DNA from: CAYZEE01 sp964477485
Lineage (GTDB): Bacteria > Patescibacteriota > Microgenomatia > Levybacterales > UBA12049
Length of the DNA: 22,828 nucleotides
Assembly: GCA_964477485.1 (NCBI GenBank)
Contig: CAYZEE010000015.1
Span: forward strand, 1 to 22,828
Reading direction: 5' to 3'
Part shown: one piece after another, positions 1-6,494 of the stretch
Numbering within the stretch: the first letter of the stretch is position 1
How the letters are laid out: each line of letters opens with the position of its first letter
Program-made: the position numbers and the translations under genes
The notes under the pieces: model-generated
What the model was told of the DNA's origin: nothing
Seen by the model: only the letters and a program-made list of their open reading frames with translations
Databases searched by the model: none

Positions 1-416
1 TTTATAAATTTATCTTGATAAGGATGTTTTTCATCTACAAAAACAAATAACCTCCTAATCATTTTATCTCTTAATTTATTTTGAGGCAACATACCACGAA
101 CTGCATGTTTTATAATTTCTTCAGGTTTTTTCTCCTTAAGTTCTCTAAAAGTCCTCGTTTTCAAACCTCCGGGGTATCCGGAATATCGATAATATTTCTT
201 CGCCTCTTCCTTTTTACCCGTAACCTTAACCCCTTTTGCATTAACAACAATCACATAATCCCCACAATCTAAATTCCTTACAAAATACGGCTTTCCCTTC
301 CCAATTAAAAATTCTGCAATTTCCGTTGCTGTTCTTCCAAGAATTTTTCCCTTAACATCAACCAAATGCCATGAACGCTTAATATCTTTTGCTCTTGTCG
401 GTTTTGTGATTTTCAT
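1..416 (-). CDS. rplM: 50S ribosomal protein L13 (uL13), 3' end cut by window edge
   Basis: Large-subunit protein L13, which binds 23S rRNA early in 50S assembly. The reading frame starts with ATG at 416-414 and stays open to base 1, giving 138 visible codons. Family motifs in order are KRSWHLVD near the start, GRTATEIA, RNLDCGDYVIVVNA, RGMLPQNKLRDKMIRRL and FVDEKHPYQ. Bacterial L13 is usually about 142-150 residues, so only the last few residues lie outside. It starts two bases after the rplQ stop and is evidently the next gene of the alpha-type operon. rpsI normally follows it but is not in view. Confidence 0.93.
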   Translation of the reverse strand, partial: MKITKPTRAKDIKRSWHLVDVKGKILGRTATEIAEFLIGKGKPYFVRNLDCGDYVIVVNAKGVKVTGKKEEAKKYYRYSGYPGGLKTRTFRELKEKKPEEIIKHAVRGMLPQNKLRDKMIRRLFVFVDEKHPYQDKFI

Positions 417-418
417 TT

Positions 419-934
419 TTACTCCTTTTTTTTCTTGCCTGCCTTCTCACTGACTGATTTTTTCACCGTTCTGTCTGATTGAGTTTTTTGTGAAGATTTA
501 GCAGGGGTTTTTGAGGTTTTGCTTAATTTTTTCTTCGATTCCGGTTTCTCTAAATTCCGAACTTTTAATTCTGGCCCCTGAATTCCCTCCGTCCATTCCA
601 TCAAAACTATCCTTGCGCTGTCCGATTGCCTTTGTCCGATTTTCACAATTCTTGTATATCCTCCTTGTCTTTTCTCAAATCTTGGAGCAATTTGAGTTAT
701 TAATTTTTCAATAGCCGGCGGATTTAAGTGAACGGATAAAAGTTTTCTTGCCAGCTTCTCTTCTTTTCTTGCTTTTGTAATAAGCTTGTCCGCTTCCGCC
801 TTAATAGCTTTTGCTTTTGCCTCGGTTGTCTTAATCTTCTCATTAAGAACCAGAGAAGACATCAGGCTCTTAAAAAGAGCTTTCCTTTGACCAATGTCTC
901 TTTTAAATCTTCTGCCGAACACATTCTTTTTCAT
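419..934 (-). CDS. rplQ: 50S ribosomal protein L17 (bL17) with long basic tail
   Basis: Large-subunit protein near the exit tunnel. Residues 1-115 form the L17 core, with the N-terminal FGRRFKRDIGQRKALFKSL block and the QRQSDSARIVLMEW strand near the end of the core. L17 is normally 115-130 residues; this one has 171, because residues about 118-171 are a low-complexity tail rich in Lys, Ser and Thr ending in AGKKKKE. The tail is probably disordered and RNA-contacting (inference). The gene follows rpoA by 33 bp, the standard order, and no clear Shine-Dalgarno motif precedes its ATG. Confidence 0.95.
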   Translation of the reverse strand: MKKNVFGRRFKRDIGQRKALFKSLMSSLVLNEKIKTTEAKAKAIKAEADKLITKARKEEKLARKLLSVHLNPPAIEKLITQIAPRFEKRQGGYTRIVKIGQRQSDSARIVLMEWTEGIQGPELKVRNLEKPESKKKLSKTSKTPAKSSQKTQSDRTVKKSVSEKAGKKKKE

Positions 935-967
935 AATAAAAATTCAGATAGGTAGGAGGTGTGGATT

Positions 968-1891
968 TTAAATTGGCAATTCTATTCCTTTTCCTTTAAG
1001 CTTTTCCTCAATAATGACGACTGATTTATTCCCCATATTACGCATAGACATTAATTCCTTTCTGGGTATCTTGAGTAAATCTCCCAGAGTTTCTATTCCA
1101 CCATTTCTAAGACTGTTATAAATTCTCGTAGGAAAATCAAACTCATCAATCGTCAGTCTTAAAGTGTTTTCAGGAACTATAGAGGATTGAGTGGAACTTT
1201 CTGAAGATACTGTCTCTTTTGGTTGATAAACTTGGGAGAAGTAGGAAGCAAGAATTTTTGCTGCTTCATCAAGAGCTTGTCTTGGATTAATTGTCCCATT
1301 TGTCCAAATCTGCAGAGTTAGTCTGTCTAAATTTGTTTGTCTCCCGACCCTGGTTGCTGAAACAGCATAGTTTACACGTCTAACAGGGGTAAATATCGCG
1401 TCTGTCGGAATAACTCCAATCGTTGAGGCCTTACGTTCTTCAGACAGTAAATATCCCATACCTTTTTGGACTGTTAATTCCGCCTCAAGCTTTGCTTTCT
1501 TATCGCTTAAAAAACCCAGGTAGTGGTCTTTATTTACTACTTCAATATCCTCAGGAAGTTCTAAATCAGCGGCTGTAATTTTCTTTGAACCCTTCACGGA
1601 GAGCCTCATGGTGCTTTCGTTTTTTGAATCAAGAAGCATAATATTTAGCCCTTTTATATTGAGAAGAAAATCGACAACATTTTCCTTGAGTCCCGGAACT
1701 ACAGAAAATTTATGTTTAACGCCTGAAATTTTTACAGAAGTTACAGCCGCTCCTTCGATTGAACCAAGAAGGACACGTCTTAAAGCATTCCCGAGTGTAT
1801 AACCATAACCCGGCTCGAGAGGCTCAATAATAAACTCGCCAAAATCTCTCTCTGTCTTTTCTTCTTTAACTTTCAGCATTGGGTCTAACAT
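968..1891 (-). CDS. rpoA: DNA-directed RNA polymerase alpha subunit
   Basis: Alpha subunit, which dimerises to nucleate RNA polymerase assembly and contacts promoter UP elements and activators. The 307-residue length is typical. The N-terminal domain spans roughly residues 1-225, with the PLEPGYGYTLGNALRRVLL dimerisation motif near residue 25. A Ser/Glu-rich linker (about 226-243) follows, then a C-terminal helix-hairpin-helix domain with RNGGIETLGDLLKIPRKEL and MGNKSVVIIEEKL. It lies between rpsD and rplQ as in the classical alpha operon. A second in-frame ATG four codons downstream (1879) is a possible alternative start. Confidence 0.97.
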   Translation of the reverse strand: MLDPMLKVKEEKTERDFGEFIIEPLEPGYGYTLGNALRRVLLGSIEGAAVTSVKISGVKHKFSVVPGLKENVVDFLLNIKGLNIMLLDSKNESTMRLSVKGSKKITAADLELPEDIEVVNKDHYLGFLSDKKAKLEAELTVQKGMGYLLSEERKASTIGVIPTDAIFTPVRRVNYAVSATRVGRQTNLDRLTLQIWTNGTINPRQALDEAAKILASYFSQVYQPKETVSSESSTQSSIVPENTLRLTIDEFDFPTRIYNSLRNGGIETLGDLLKIPRKELMSMRNMGNKSVVIIEEKLKGKGIELPI

Positions 1892-1908
1892 AAAATACTA
1901 TTTTACCA

Positions 1909-2514
1909 TTATCTTGAATAATATTCAACAATTAGCTGTAGGCTAAATGGAGTCTTTAGATCTTCCTTTTGAGGAAGGCGCAGAAGCCTACCGGAATCGC
2001 CCTGTCTTTCAACAAATGGCACGAGCTCTGCCTCTTTTTCTTCAAGTTTTTTTAATATATTGGAAGATTTTTTTATTTTTTGAGAAAGCGAAATGACATC
2101 ATCCGCTTGAACAAAGTAGGAAGGAATGTTAACTTTTTTTCTGTTAACCAAGATGTGTCCATGAGAAACCAGCTGTCTTGCCATTGCCCGTGACTCTGAA
2201 AAACCAAGTCTATACACCATATTATCAAGTCTTGTCTCAAGAAAAGACATTAGAATTTCTCCCGTATCTCCTTTTTTATTTTCTGCTTTTCTGACTAAAT
2301 TTTTAAATTGTTTTTCCAAAATGCCATAAGTAGATTTAACTTTCTGTTTCTCCCGAAGCTGCAGTCCAAACTCGGAAAGCCTGCTGTGCCTCTTGCGTCC
2401 ATGCACTCCCGGAGGAATATTTAATCTCCTCTTAAGACTTGCAGAATTTTTATCTAAAATATTTAATCCTTCTCTTCTTGCTAATTTATGTTTTGGTCCG
2501 GTATATCTAGCCAT
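1909..2514 (-). CDS. rpsD: 30S ribosomal protein S4 (uS4)
   Basis: Primary 16S rRNA-binding protein that nucleates 30S body assembly; in gammaproteobacteria it also represses the alpha operon. At 201 residues it has normal length. The S4 RNA-binding domain is clear around residues 90-150 (ETRLDNMVYRLGFSESRA, then HGHILVNRKKVNIPS). The N-terminal part (GPKHKLARREG, PGVHGRKRHSR) has no cysteines, so it is the zinc-free form. Its ATG overlaps the rpsK stop by one base in a TAATG junction, pointing to translational coupling. Confidence 0.97.
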   Translation of the reverse strand: MARYTGPKHKLARREGLNILDKNSASLKRRLNIPPGVHGRKRHSRLSEFGLQLREKQKVKSTYGILEKQFKNLVRKAENKKGDTGEILMSFLETRLDNMVYRLGFSESRAMARQLVSHGHILVNRKKVNIPSYFVQADDVISLSQKIKKSSNILKKLEEKEAELVPFVERQGDSGRLLRLPQKEDLKTPFSLQLIVEYYSR

Positions 2515-2915
2515 TATATTCTCCTCTTCTTTTTTGCTCTTGGCCCATTATGCGGAATCGGTGTAATATCTGAAATCGAAGATATTGAGAGTCCACCGCT
2601 TCTTATTGCACGAAGCGCCGAGTCTCGACCCGATCCAGGCCCTTTCACATATACATCTACTGTCCTCAATCCCTTTTCTTGCGCTTTTCGGGCAGCATTC
2701 TCAGCTGCCACAGTCGCGGCATATGGCGTTGATTTTCTGGTTCCCTTAAATCCGGAGGATCCAGAAGATCCCCAGGAAATAGTATCTCCGCTATCTGTTG
2801 CTAGAGTAACCAATGTATTATTGAAAGTGGCTGTTATGTACGCTCTGCCATGTGAAGAAATCGGACTTACGGTTTTTTTCTTAGCTTTTGTATCTGACAC
2901 TGATTTTTTCTTCAT
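2514..2915 (-). CDS. rpsK: 30S ribosomal protein S11 (uS11)
   Basis: Platform protein of the small subunit, contacting 16S rRNA near the E site and helping mRNA positioning. The 133-residue protein has a short Lys/Ser-rich start, then HGRAYITATFNNTLVTL, the AAENAARKAQEKG helix, KGPGSGRDSALRAI, and the C-terminal SDITPIPHNGPRAKKKRR. These are all diagnostic for S11. It sits 16 bp after rpsM and shares TAATG with rpsD. Confidence 0.97.
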   Translation of the reverse strand: MKKKSVSDTKAKKKTVSPISSHGRAYITATFNNTLVTLATDSGDTISWGSSGSSGFKGTRKSTPYAATVAAENAARKAQEKGLRTVDVYVKGPGSGRDSALRAIRSGGLSISSISDITPIPHNGPRAKKKRRI

Positions 2916-2931
2916 ATTAAAATTTTTTTAA

Positions 2932-3348
2932 CTATTTCTTCTCCTTTGTATCTTTGCCGGGCACAAGTCCCAACTTTGCAGCTGCCTCTTTCTTGATTGC
3001 TCCAATCGTAACTCTTTTTCCTCTTTTTGTTCTGGCATTACTTCTTGTTCTTTGTCCTCTAACAGGAAGGTTTCTTGTATGACGCAAGCCCCTATAAGAA
3101 CCTATCTCTTTAAGTCTTTTAATATTTCCCGAAATCTCAGCCAGTAAATCTCCTTCAAGTTTATAGTTCTCCAGAGTCTTTTGAATTCGCTTCTGCTCAT
3201 CCTCGGAGAGGGTTTTTACTCTCTTTGAACCTTCAACATCTGCCTTTTTAAGAATTGTATTAACATTGTTTTTTCCCACTCCATATAAATATGTTAATGC
3301 CACATCAATTCTTTTTTCATCTGGTATATTAACTCCTGAAATCCTCAT
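2932..3348 (-). CDS. rpsM: 30S ribosomal protein S13 (uS13)
   Basis: Head protein of the small subunit, forming intersubunit bridges and touching P-site tRNA through its tail. It begins MRISGVNIPDEKRIDVALTY and has the helix-turn-helix region YGVGKNNVNTILKKA and the C-terminal SYRGLRHTRNLPVRGQRTR segment. With 138 residues it is 12-20 longer than usual, the extra being a C-terminal stretch ending PGKDTKEKK. The start is fixed by the family N-terminus. A hairpin-rich spacer (3349-3387) lies directly upstream, where gammaproteobacterial alpha operons carry the S4 regulatory site. Confidence 0.96.
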   Translation of the reverse strand: MRISGVNIPDEKRIDVALTYLYGVGKNNVNTILKKADVEGSKRVKTLSEDEQKRIQKTLENYKLEGDLLAEISGNIKRLKEIGSYRGLRHTRNLPVRGQRTRSNARTKRGKRVTIGAIKKEAAAKLGLVPGKDTKEKK

Positions 3349-3353
3349 AAAAT

Positions 3354-3388
3354 TAGCAACTAGCCACTCGTTGCTAGTCGATAGTGGT
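3354..3388 (-). promoter_or_regulatory. Interlocking hairpins in the rpmJ-rpsM spacer
   Basis: On the minus strand this spacer reads as overlapping inverted repeats. TAGCAAC (3376-3370) can pair with GTTGCTA (3360-3354), giving a 7-bp stem with a 9-nt loop that ends five bases before the rpsM ATG. CCACT (3388-3384) can instead pair with AGTGG (3368-3364), and ACTAGC (3378-3373) with GCTAGT (3364-3359). These pairings are largely exclusive, so the leader could switch shape. The position matches the S4-binding leader known from the E. coli alpha operon, but no sequence homology to it is claimed. Confidence 0.45.
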
Positions 3389-3501
3389 TATCCTTGTCTC
3401 TGTTTATGTTTTGGATTTTCACACAAAACATAGAGAACACCACGTCTCTTAATAATTTTACATTTTACGCATCTTGGTTTTACGCTTGCCTGAACCTTCA
3501 T
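3388..3501 (-). CDS. rpmJ: 50S ribosomal protein L36 (bL36), zinc-binding type
   Basis: Smallest 50S protein, 37 residues, starting MKVQASVKPRC and ending NPKHKQRQG. Cys11, Cys14, Cys27 and His32 form the zinc ribbon of the C+ type. It lies between infA and rpsM exactly as in the alpha operon of most bacteria. Zinc-free paralogues exist in other bacteria and are used in zinc starvation, but only this copy is in view. Confidence 0.95.
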   Translation of the reverse strand: MKVQASVKPRCVKCKIIKRRGVLYVLCENPKHKQRQG

Positions 3502-3519
3502 AATTTTAATAGTTAATAA

Positions 3520-3738
3520 CTACTTATATCTGTAAGTAATTCTTCCTTTTGTCTTATCGTACGGCGTCATTTCAAGACGAACTTTATCTCCGGGCAAGAT
3601 TTTAATGAAATTCATCCTCATCCTGCCGGATAAATGGCATAGGACTATATCTCCATTCTCAAGCTCTACTCTAAAAAGAGTGTTTGGAAGAGATTCTTTA
3701 ACAACTCCGTCTATCTCAAAAGACCCCTGATGAGCCAT
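3520..3738 (-). CDS. infA: Translation initiation factor IF-1
   Basis: OB-fold factor that binds the 30S A site during initiation and stimulates IF-2 and IF-3. The 72 residues match the family length. Motifs are FEIDGVVKESLPNTLFRVEL, then GDIVLCHLSGRMRMNFIKIL, then GDKVRLEMTPYD and KGRITYRYK. The family often begins MAKEE; here it begins MAHQGSF. No Shine-Dalgarno motif is visible. A strong promoter and a long 5' hairpin precede the gene, so it seems to head its own transcription unit with rpmJ-rpsM-rpsK-rpsD-rpoA-rplQ-rplM. Confidence 0.96.
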   Translation of the reverse strand: MAHQGSFEIDGVVKESLPNTLFRVELENGDIVLCHLSGRMRMNFIKILPGDKVRLEMTPYDKTKGRITYRYK

Positions 3739-3744
3739 AAAAAT

Positions 3745-3813
3745 AAATTGCTACATTGCTCTATTACAAAATTGTCAGTTTAGCAATGGAACAATTAAAC
3801 AATGTAACAATTT
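3745..3813 (-). promoter_or_regulatory. infA leader stem-loop (16-bp stem)
   Basis: In minus-strand RNA, bases 3813-3798 (AAATTGTTACATTGTT) pair with 3760-3745 (AGCAATGTAGCAATTT) along all 16 positions, two of them G.U. A second stem, AATTGT (3796-3791) with ACAATT (3775-3770), nests inside. On the plus strand the two wobble positions become C-A mismatches, so the structure favours the infA transcript. The predicted transcription start (about 3812) is at the first base of the stem. It may stabilise the mRNA 5' end or gate infA translation (inference). Confidence 0.55.
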
Positions 3814-3818
3814 CAATT

Positions 3819-3847
3819 ATTATATCAAACCACGCCTAAAAGAGCAA
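3819..3847 (-). promoter_or_regulatory. Promoter of the infA/alpha operon
   Basis: On the minus strand a TTGCTC -35 (3847-3842) is separated by 17 bp from a perfect TATAAT -10 (3824-3819), with TGA just before the -10 making an extended -10 (TGnTATAAT). It starts at the last bases after the map stop codon, in the first real gap downstream of map. This would let infA-rpmJ-rpsM-rpsK-rpsD-rpoA-rplQ be transcribed independently of the spc genes. Confidence 0.55.
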
Positions 3848-4699
3848 CTATTGGGTTAAAATAACAGGGCCTCGGTTTGAAATTAATATTGTTCTTTCAA
3901 AAAGTCCTGATATACTTGCGTCTGCGGTTGAGATTGTCCAGTCATCGCTGTTTGAGTAAATGACTTCGCTTCCGCCCATGTTGTAAATCACCTCAATGGC
4001 TATTGTCATTGCCTCCAAAAGCTTAGGTGTTTTTCCAATTGGCTCTACAAGAAATCCCGGAACTTCCGGCTCCTCATGAAGTTTTCTTCCTACACCATGG
4101 CCGACCAATGAACGAACTACCGAATAACCAGCTCCTTCGACAATCTCCTGAATTGTTTTTGAAATATGTCCGACTCTATTTCCGACTTTTGCCTGTTTTA
4201 TTCCTTCAAAAAGCGCCTTCTTCCCGGTTTCTATAAATCTAGGAATATCGGATTGAGGGGTGGCGTCAGTGGAAGGGACCCTGACAGCGCGCATCTGCGT
4301 TCGCTGCGAAGCAAGACTAGCAGGAGCACTGGCGGGAGGGAAACTGGCGACAGGACCCCGAGATACAATGGTAGTCTCTGCCATATCTGTATGAAAACCT
4401 TTGTAAAAAACTCCACAATCAATCCCTACCACATCTCCCTTTTTAAATTTATAATTTGTAGGAATCCCATGAACAACAACATTATTGGTGGAAACGCAAA
4501 TTGAATTTTTATACCCTGGAACTTTTTTAAATCCGGGTTCTGCGCCTTTTTCGACAATTAGTTTTTCCGCAAGCTCATCTATTTCAATTTCCGAAACCCC
4601 AGGTTTTACATTTTTTATAAGTTCTCCCAAAACCTCTGCTAAAACCTTCCCGCCTTTTTTCATGTTTTCAATTTCACTCTTTTTTTTTAAAAAAATCAT
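3848..4699 (-). CDS. map: Methionine aminopeptidase, type I, with an inserted segment
   Basis: Removes the initiator methionine from nascent proteins at the ribosome. The pita-bread fold is complete. Metal ligands are visible as Asp94 (GIDCG), Asp105 (HTDMAET), His201 (GHGVGRKLHEEP), Glu236 (AIEV) and Glu268 (LFERT), and the conserved substrate-side His77 is in VVHGIP. At 283 residues it is some 30-40 longer than the usual 250. The excess is residues about 113-151, a Pro/Ala/Ser/Arg-rich segment between the second metal Asp strand and the RFIETGKKAL helix, encoded by strikingly GC-rich DNA. It overlaps the cmk stop by ATGA. Function is probably retained because every ligand survives and the insert lies at a surface loop (inference). 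Confidence 0.93.
   Translation of the reverse strand: MIFLKKKSEIENMKKGGKVLAEVLGELIKNVKPGVSEIEIDELAEKLIVEKGAEPGFKKVPGYKNSICVSTNNVVVHGIPTNYKFKKGDVVGIDCGVFYKGFHTDMAETTIVSRGPVASFPPASAPASLASQRTQMRAVRVPSTDATPQSDIPRFIETGKKALFEGIKQAKVGNRVGHISKTIQEIVEGAGYSVVRSLVGHGVGRKLHEEPEVPGFLVEPIGKTPKLLEAMTIAIEVIYNMGGSEVIYSNSDDWTISTADASISGLFERTILISNRGPVILTQ
4247..4363 (-). other. GC-rich in-frame insert inside map
   Basis: Codons 113-151 of map differ in base composition from the rest. Counting by hand, 70 of 106 bases in 4255-4360 are G or C (66%), against 21 of 60 in the neighbouring 4141-4200 (35%). The insert begins and ends with a GGGGT/ACCCC inverted pair (4257-4261 and 4355-4359) and has an internal hairpin around 4306-4322 (TTCG-CTG-CGAA core). 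It resembles the in-frame palindromic elements known from Rickettsia in general form only; no family is identified. Confidence 0.5.
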
Positions 4700-5376
4700 A
4701 TTAGATCTTTTTCTTTAAGTATTTTCATTACTTTATTAACCGTCTCCTCAATAGTATCATTTGTAGTGTCAATAACCACTGCATCTTTTGCAATTGTCAA
4801 AGGTGACGCCTTCCTCTGCATATCTAATTTGTCCCTTTCCTCTACCTCTTTAAGTATCTCATTAAAATACACATTTTCAATTCCTCTTTTCTTCAACTGG
4901 TTTAATCTTCTCCTTGCCCGTGTATTAACATCCGTGGTTAAATAAATTTTCAAATCAGATTGTGGCGCAACTTCTGTCGCAATATCTCTTCCTTCGATCA
5001 CGGCGCTTTTGCCTTCAATTATTTTTTTTTGGCGAGCGACCATTTCACGTCTCACTGAAGGCATCGCGGCAACAATCGGCACTGTTTTGGTGACCCGCGG
5101 CAAAAACATTTCATCAAAAATCTCCTTGCCATTAAGCGAAATCACCGTTCCGTAATCTTCAGCTTTGAGTTCCAAGGAAATTTTTTCCAAGAGTTCCAAA
5201 ACTTTTGCTTCATCATGCACGTCTATATTCTGTTCCAAGCATGCGTAAGCCAGTGCCCTGTACATACCTCCTGTATAAATATAAAAAGTTTTAAGCTTTC
5301 TAGCCAAAGCAACGGCCAATGTCCCTTTCCCGGACCCAACCGGTCCGTCTATGGCTATTATTATTTTTTTATTCAT
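4696..5376 (-). CDS. cmk: Cytidylate kinase
   Basis: Phosphorylates CMP and dCMP with ATP, recycling nucleotides from RNA turnover and lipid synthesis. The Walker A motif is DGPVGSGKGTLA (residues 10-21). Further family motifs are YIYTGGMYRALA, the RVTKTVPIVAAMPSVRREM segment, IEGRDIATEVAP and the LID-like RARRRLNQLKKRG. The 226-residue length is normal. Its ATG overlaps the end of the upstream P-loop gene by 8 bp, and its TGA overlaps the map start, so the four enzymes adk to map form one translationally coupled block. Confidence 0.95.
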   Translation of the reverse strand: MNKKIIIAIDGPVGSGKGTLAVALARKLKTFYIYTGGMYRALAYACLEQNIDVHDEAKVLELLEKISLELKAEDYGTVISLNGKEIFDEMFLPRVTKTVPIVAAMPSVRREMVARQKKIIEGKSAVIEGRDIATEVAPQSDLKIYLTTDVNTRARRRLNQLKKRGIENVYFNEILKEVEERDKLDMQRKASPLTIAKDAVVIDTTNDTIEETVNKVMKILKEKDLI

Positions 5377-5962
5377 ATTTCTCCTCGATTTTTCTTACTA
5401 TGTTTATCATTTTTTTCTTAAGATCCAAAAGCGTACCGTTATTCTCAATAAAAATATCCGCAAATGCAAGACATAACGCAACCTGCAGACCTTCACTCTT
5501 CTCTTTTACTCCTAAATCCCTAGCGTCAAGTTCGTTAAAAAGTTCCCAGGTAAGTTTTTCTCTCCTTTTTAATTTCTTAAGCCTCTCAAATCTCATATCT
5601 CTATTTACAACTATCCCTATTAAATTGAAATTTCCCTGACCGGCCAGGCATTCTTTTTTAATTTCATCAATTTCTCCTATATTTCTAAAACCGTCAACAA
5701 CTGCCTTTTTTATTTTATTTTTATTAATAAAAACGAGGGATTTTTTTGAAAGTATCCCTCGTCCAAATTTATTTCTCCAATTGTTTCCTAAATCCTGAAG
5801 CATTCTTCGGGTTATATTTTTTTTGCCTTGTTTTTTCAATTCCCCTTCAAGAAAATCTACAAGACTTATCTTTGTATAACCCAAACTTTTTAAAAAATCA
5901 GCAGCCGTTGATTTGCCGCTTCCGAATCCTCCCGTTATTCCTATGATAATTTTATTTTCCAA
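5369..5962 (-). CDS. P-loop kinase resembling dephospho-CoA / nucleoside monophosphate kinases
   Basis: A 197-residue protein with Walker A GITGGFGSGKSTAADFLKSLG (residues 8-28 region) followed by SLVDFLEGELKKQ, which recalls the adenylate/dephospho-CoA kinase superfamily. Other features are VVDGFRNIGEIDEIKK (a Walker B-like strand with Asp-Gly-Phe-Arg), VVNRDMRFERLKKLKRR (a LID-like basic helix) and a C-terminal IFIENNGTLLDLKKK, similar to the NDG/NNG sequence at the end of such kinases. The catalytic LID residues of CoaE are not clearly present. It lies between adk and cmk and overlaps both (11 and 8 bp), which suggests a nucleotide-phosphorylating role. The substrate is not known. Confidence 0.7.
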   Translation of the reverse strand: MENKIIIGITGGFGSGKSTAADFLKSLGYTKISLVDFLEGELKKQGKKNITRRMLQDLGNNWRNKFGRGILSKKSLVFINKNKIKKAVVDGFRNIGEIDEIKKECLAGQGNFNLIGIVVNRDMRFERLKKLKRREKLTWELFNELDARDLGVKEKSEGLQVALCLAFADIFIENNGTLLDLKKKMINIVRKIEEKYE

Positions 5963-6491
5963 TTTTTTTTAAAATTTCCTTTTGGATTTCCCCGATCTGT
6001 CTTTCCCCGTCAATCTCTATTAAACTCTCCTTTTTTCTGTAAAAATCCAAAACAGGCTCGGTAACCCTATGAAACAGCTCTATTCTTTTTCTCAAAGCTG
6101 GAAGAGTTTCATCTTCTCTTCCGTCGCTATTCCGGTAACTTAGTCTCCATAACGCCTCTTTATCTGAAACTTTTAGATAAATTACTTTTAGGTCACCGTT
6201 TTTGAAGAATTTTGCTTGAATAAGAGTTCTTGGAAAGCCGTCAATGATGTATCCTTTTTGATATTCGGACCTTTGTAAATATTCATCGACTATCTTAACG
6301 GTTCTTCGATCAGGAATTAAATATCCTGCATTCATAACTTCTTTTACATAACGCCCCAACGGTGTTTTTTCTTTTGCAAGCTCTCTAAAAATATGACCGG
6401 TTGAAAGATAAGGAATACCAAACTTCTCCGAAAGAAGATTTCCTTGAGTTGACTTACCTGCTCCTTGAATTCCAATCAAAACTATCTTCAT
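5952..6491 (-). CDS. adk: Adenylate kinase, short-LID form
   Basis: Interconverts ATP+AMP and 2 ADP. The P-loop is GIQGAGKSTQGNLL (residues 7-20), followed by PYLSTGHIFRELAK (AMP-binding Thr/Arg), YIIDGFPRTLIQAKFF (the family signature with Asp-Gly-Phe-Pro-Arg) and RKRIELFHRVTEPVLDFYRKK. It has 179 residues instead of about 215. The long zinc-finger-like LID is reduced to RNSDGREDETLPAL, typical of the short variants. As in many bacteria it follows secY, here after a 3-bp gap. Confidence 0.94.
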   Translation of the reverse strand: MKIVLIGIQGAGKSTQGNLLSEKFGIPYLSTGHIFRELAKEKTPLGRYVKEVMNAGYLIPDRRTVKIVDEYLQRSEYQKGYIIDGFPRTLIQAKFFKNGDLKVIYLKVSDKEALWRLSYRNSDGREDETLPALRKRIELFHRVTEPVLDFYRKKESLIEIDGERQIGEIQKEILKKIGK

Positions 6492-6494
6492 GAT

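Noticed and set aside
2488..2931. 147-codon plus-strand frame over rpsK
   Set aside because: Antisense shadow of a fully conserved ribosomal gene, with no features of its own.
4166..4504. Plus-strand 112-codon frame across the map insert
   Set aside because: Its length comes from the GC-rich insert lacking stops; the map frame carries all metal ligands.
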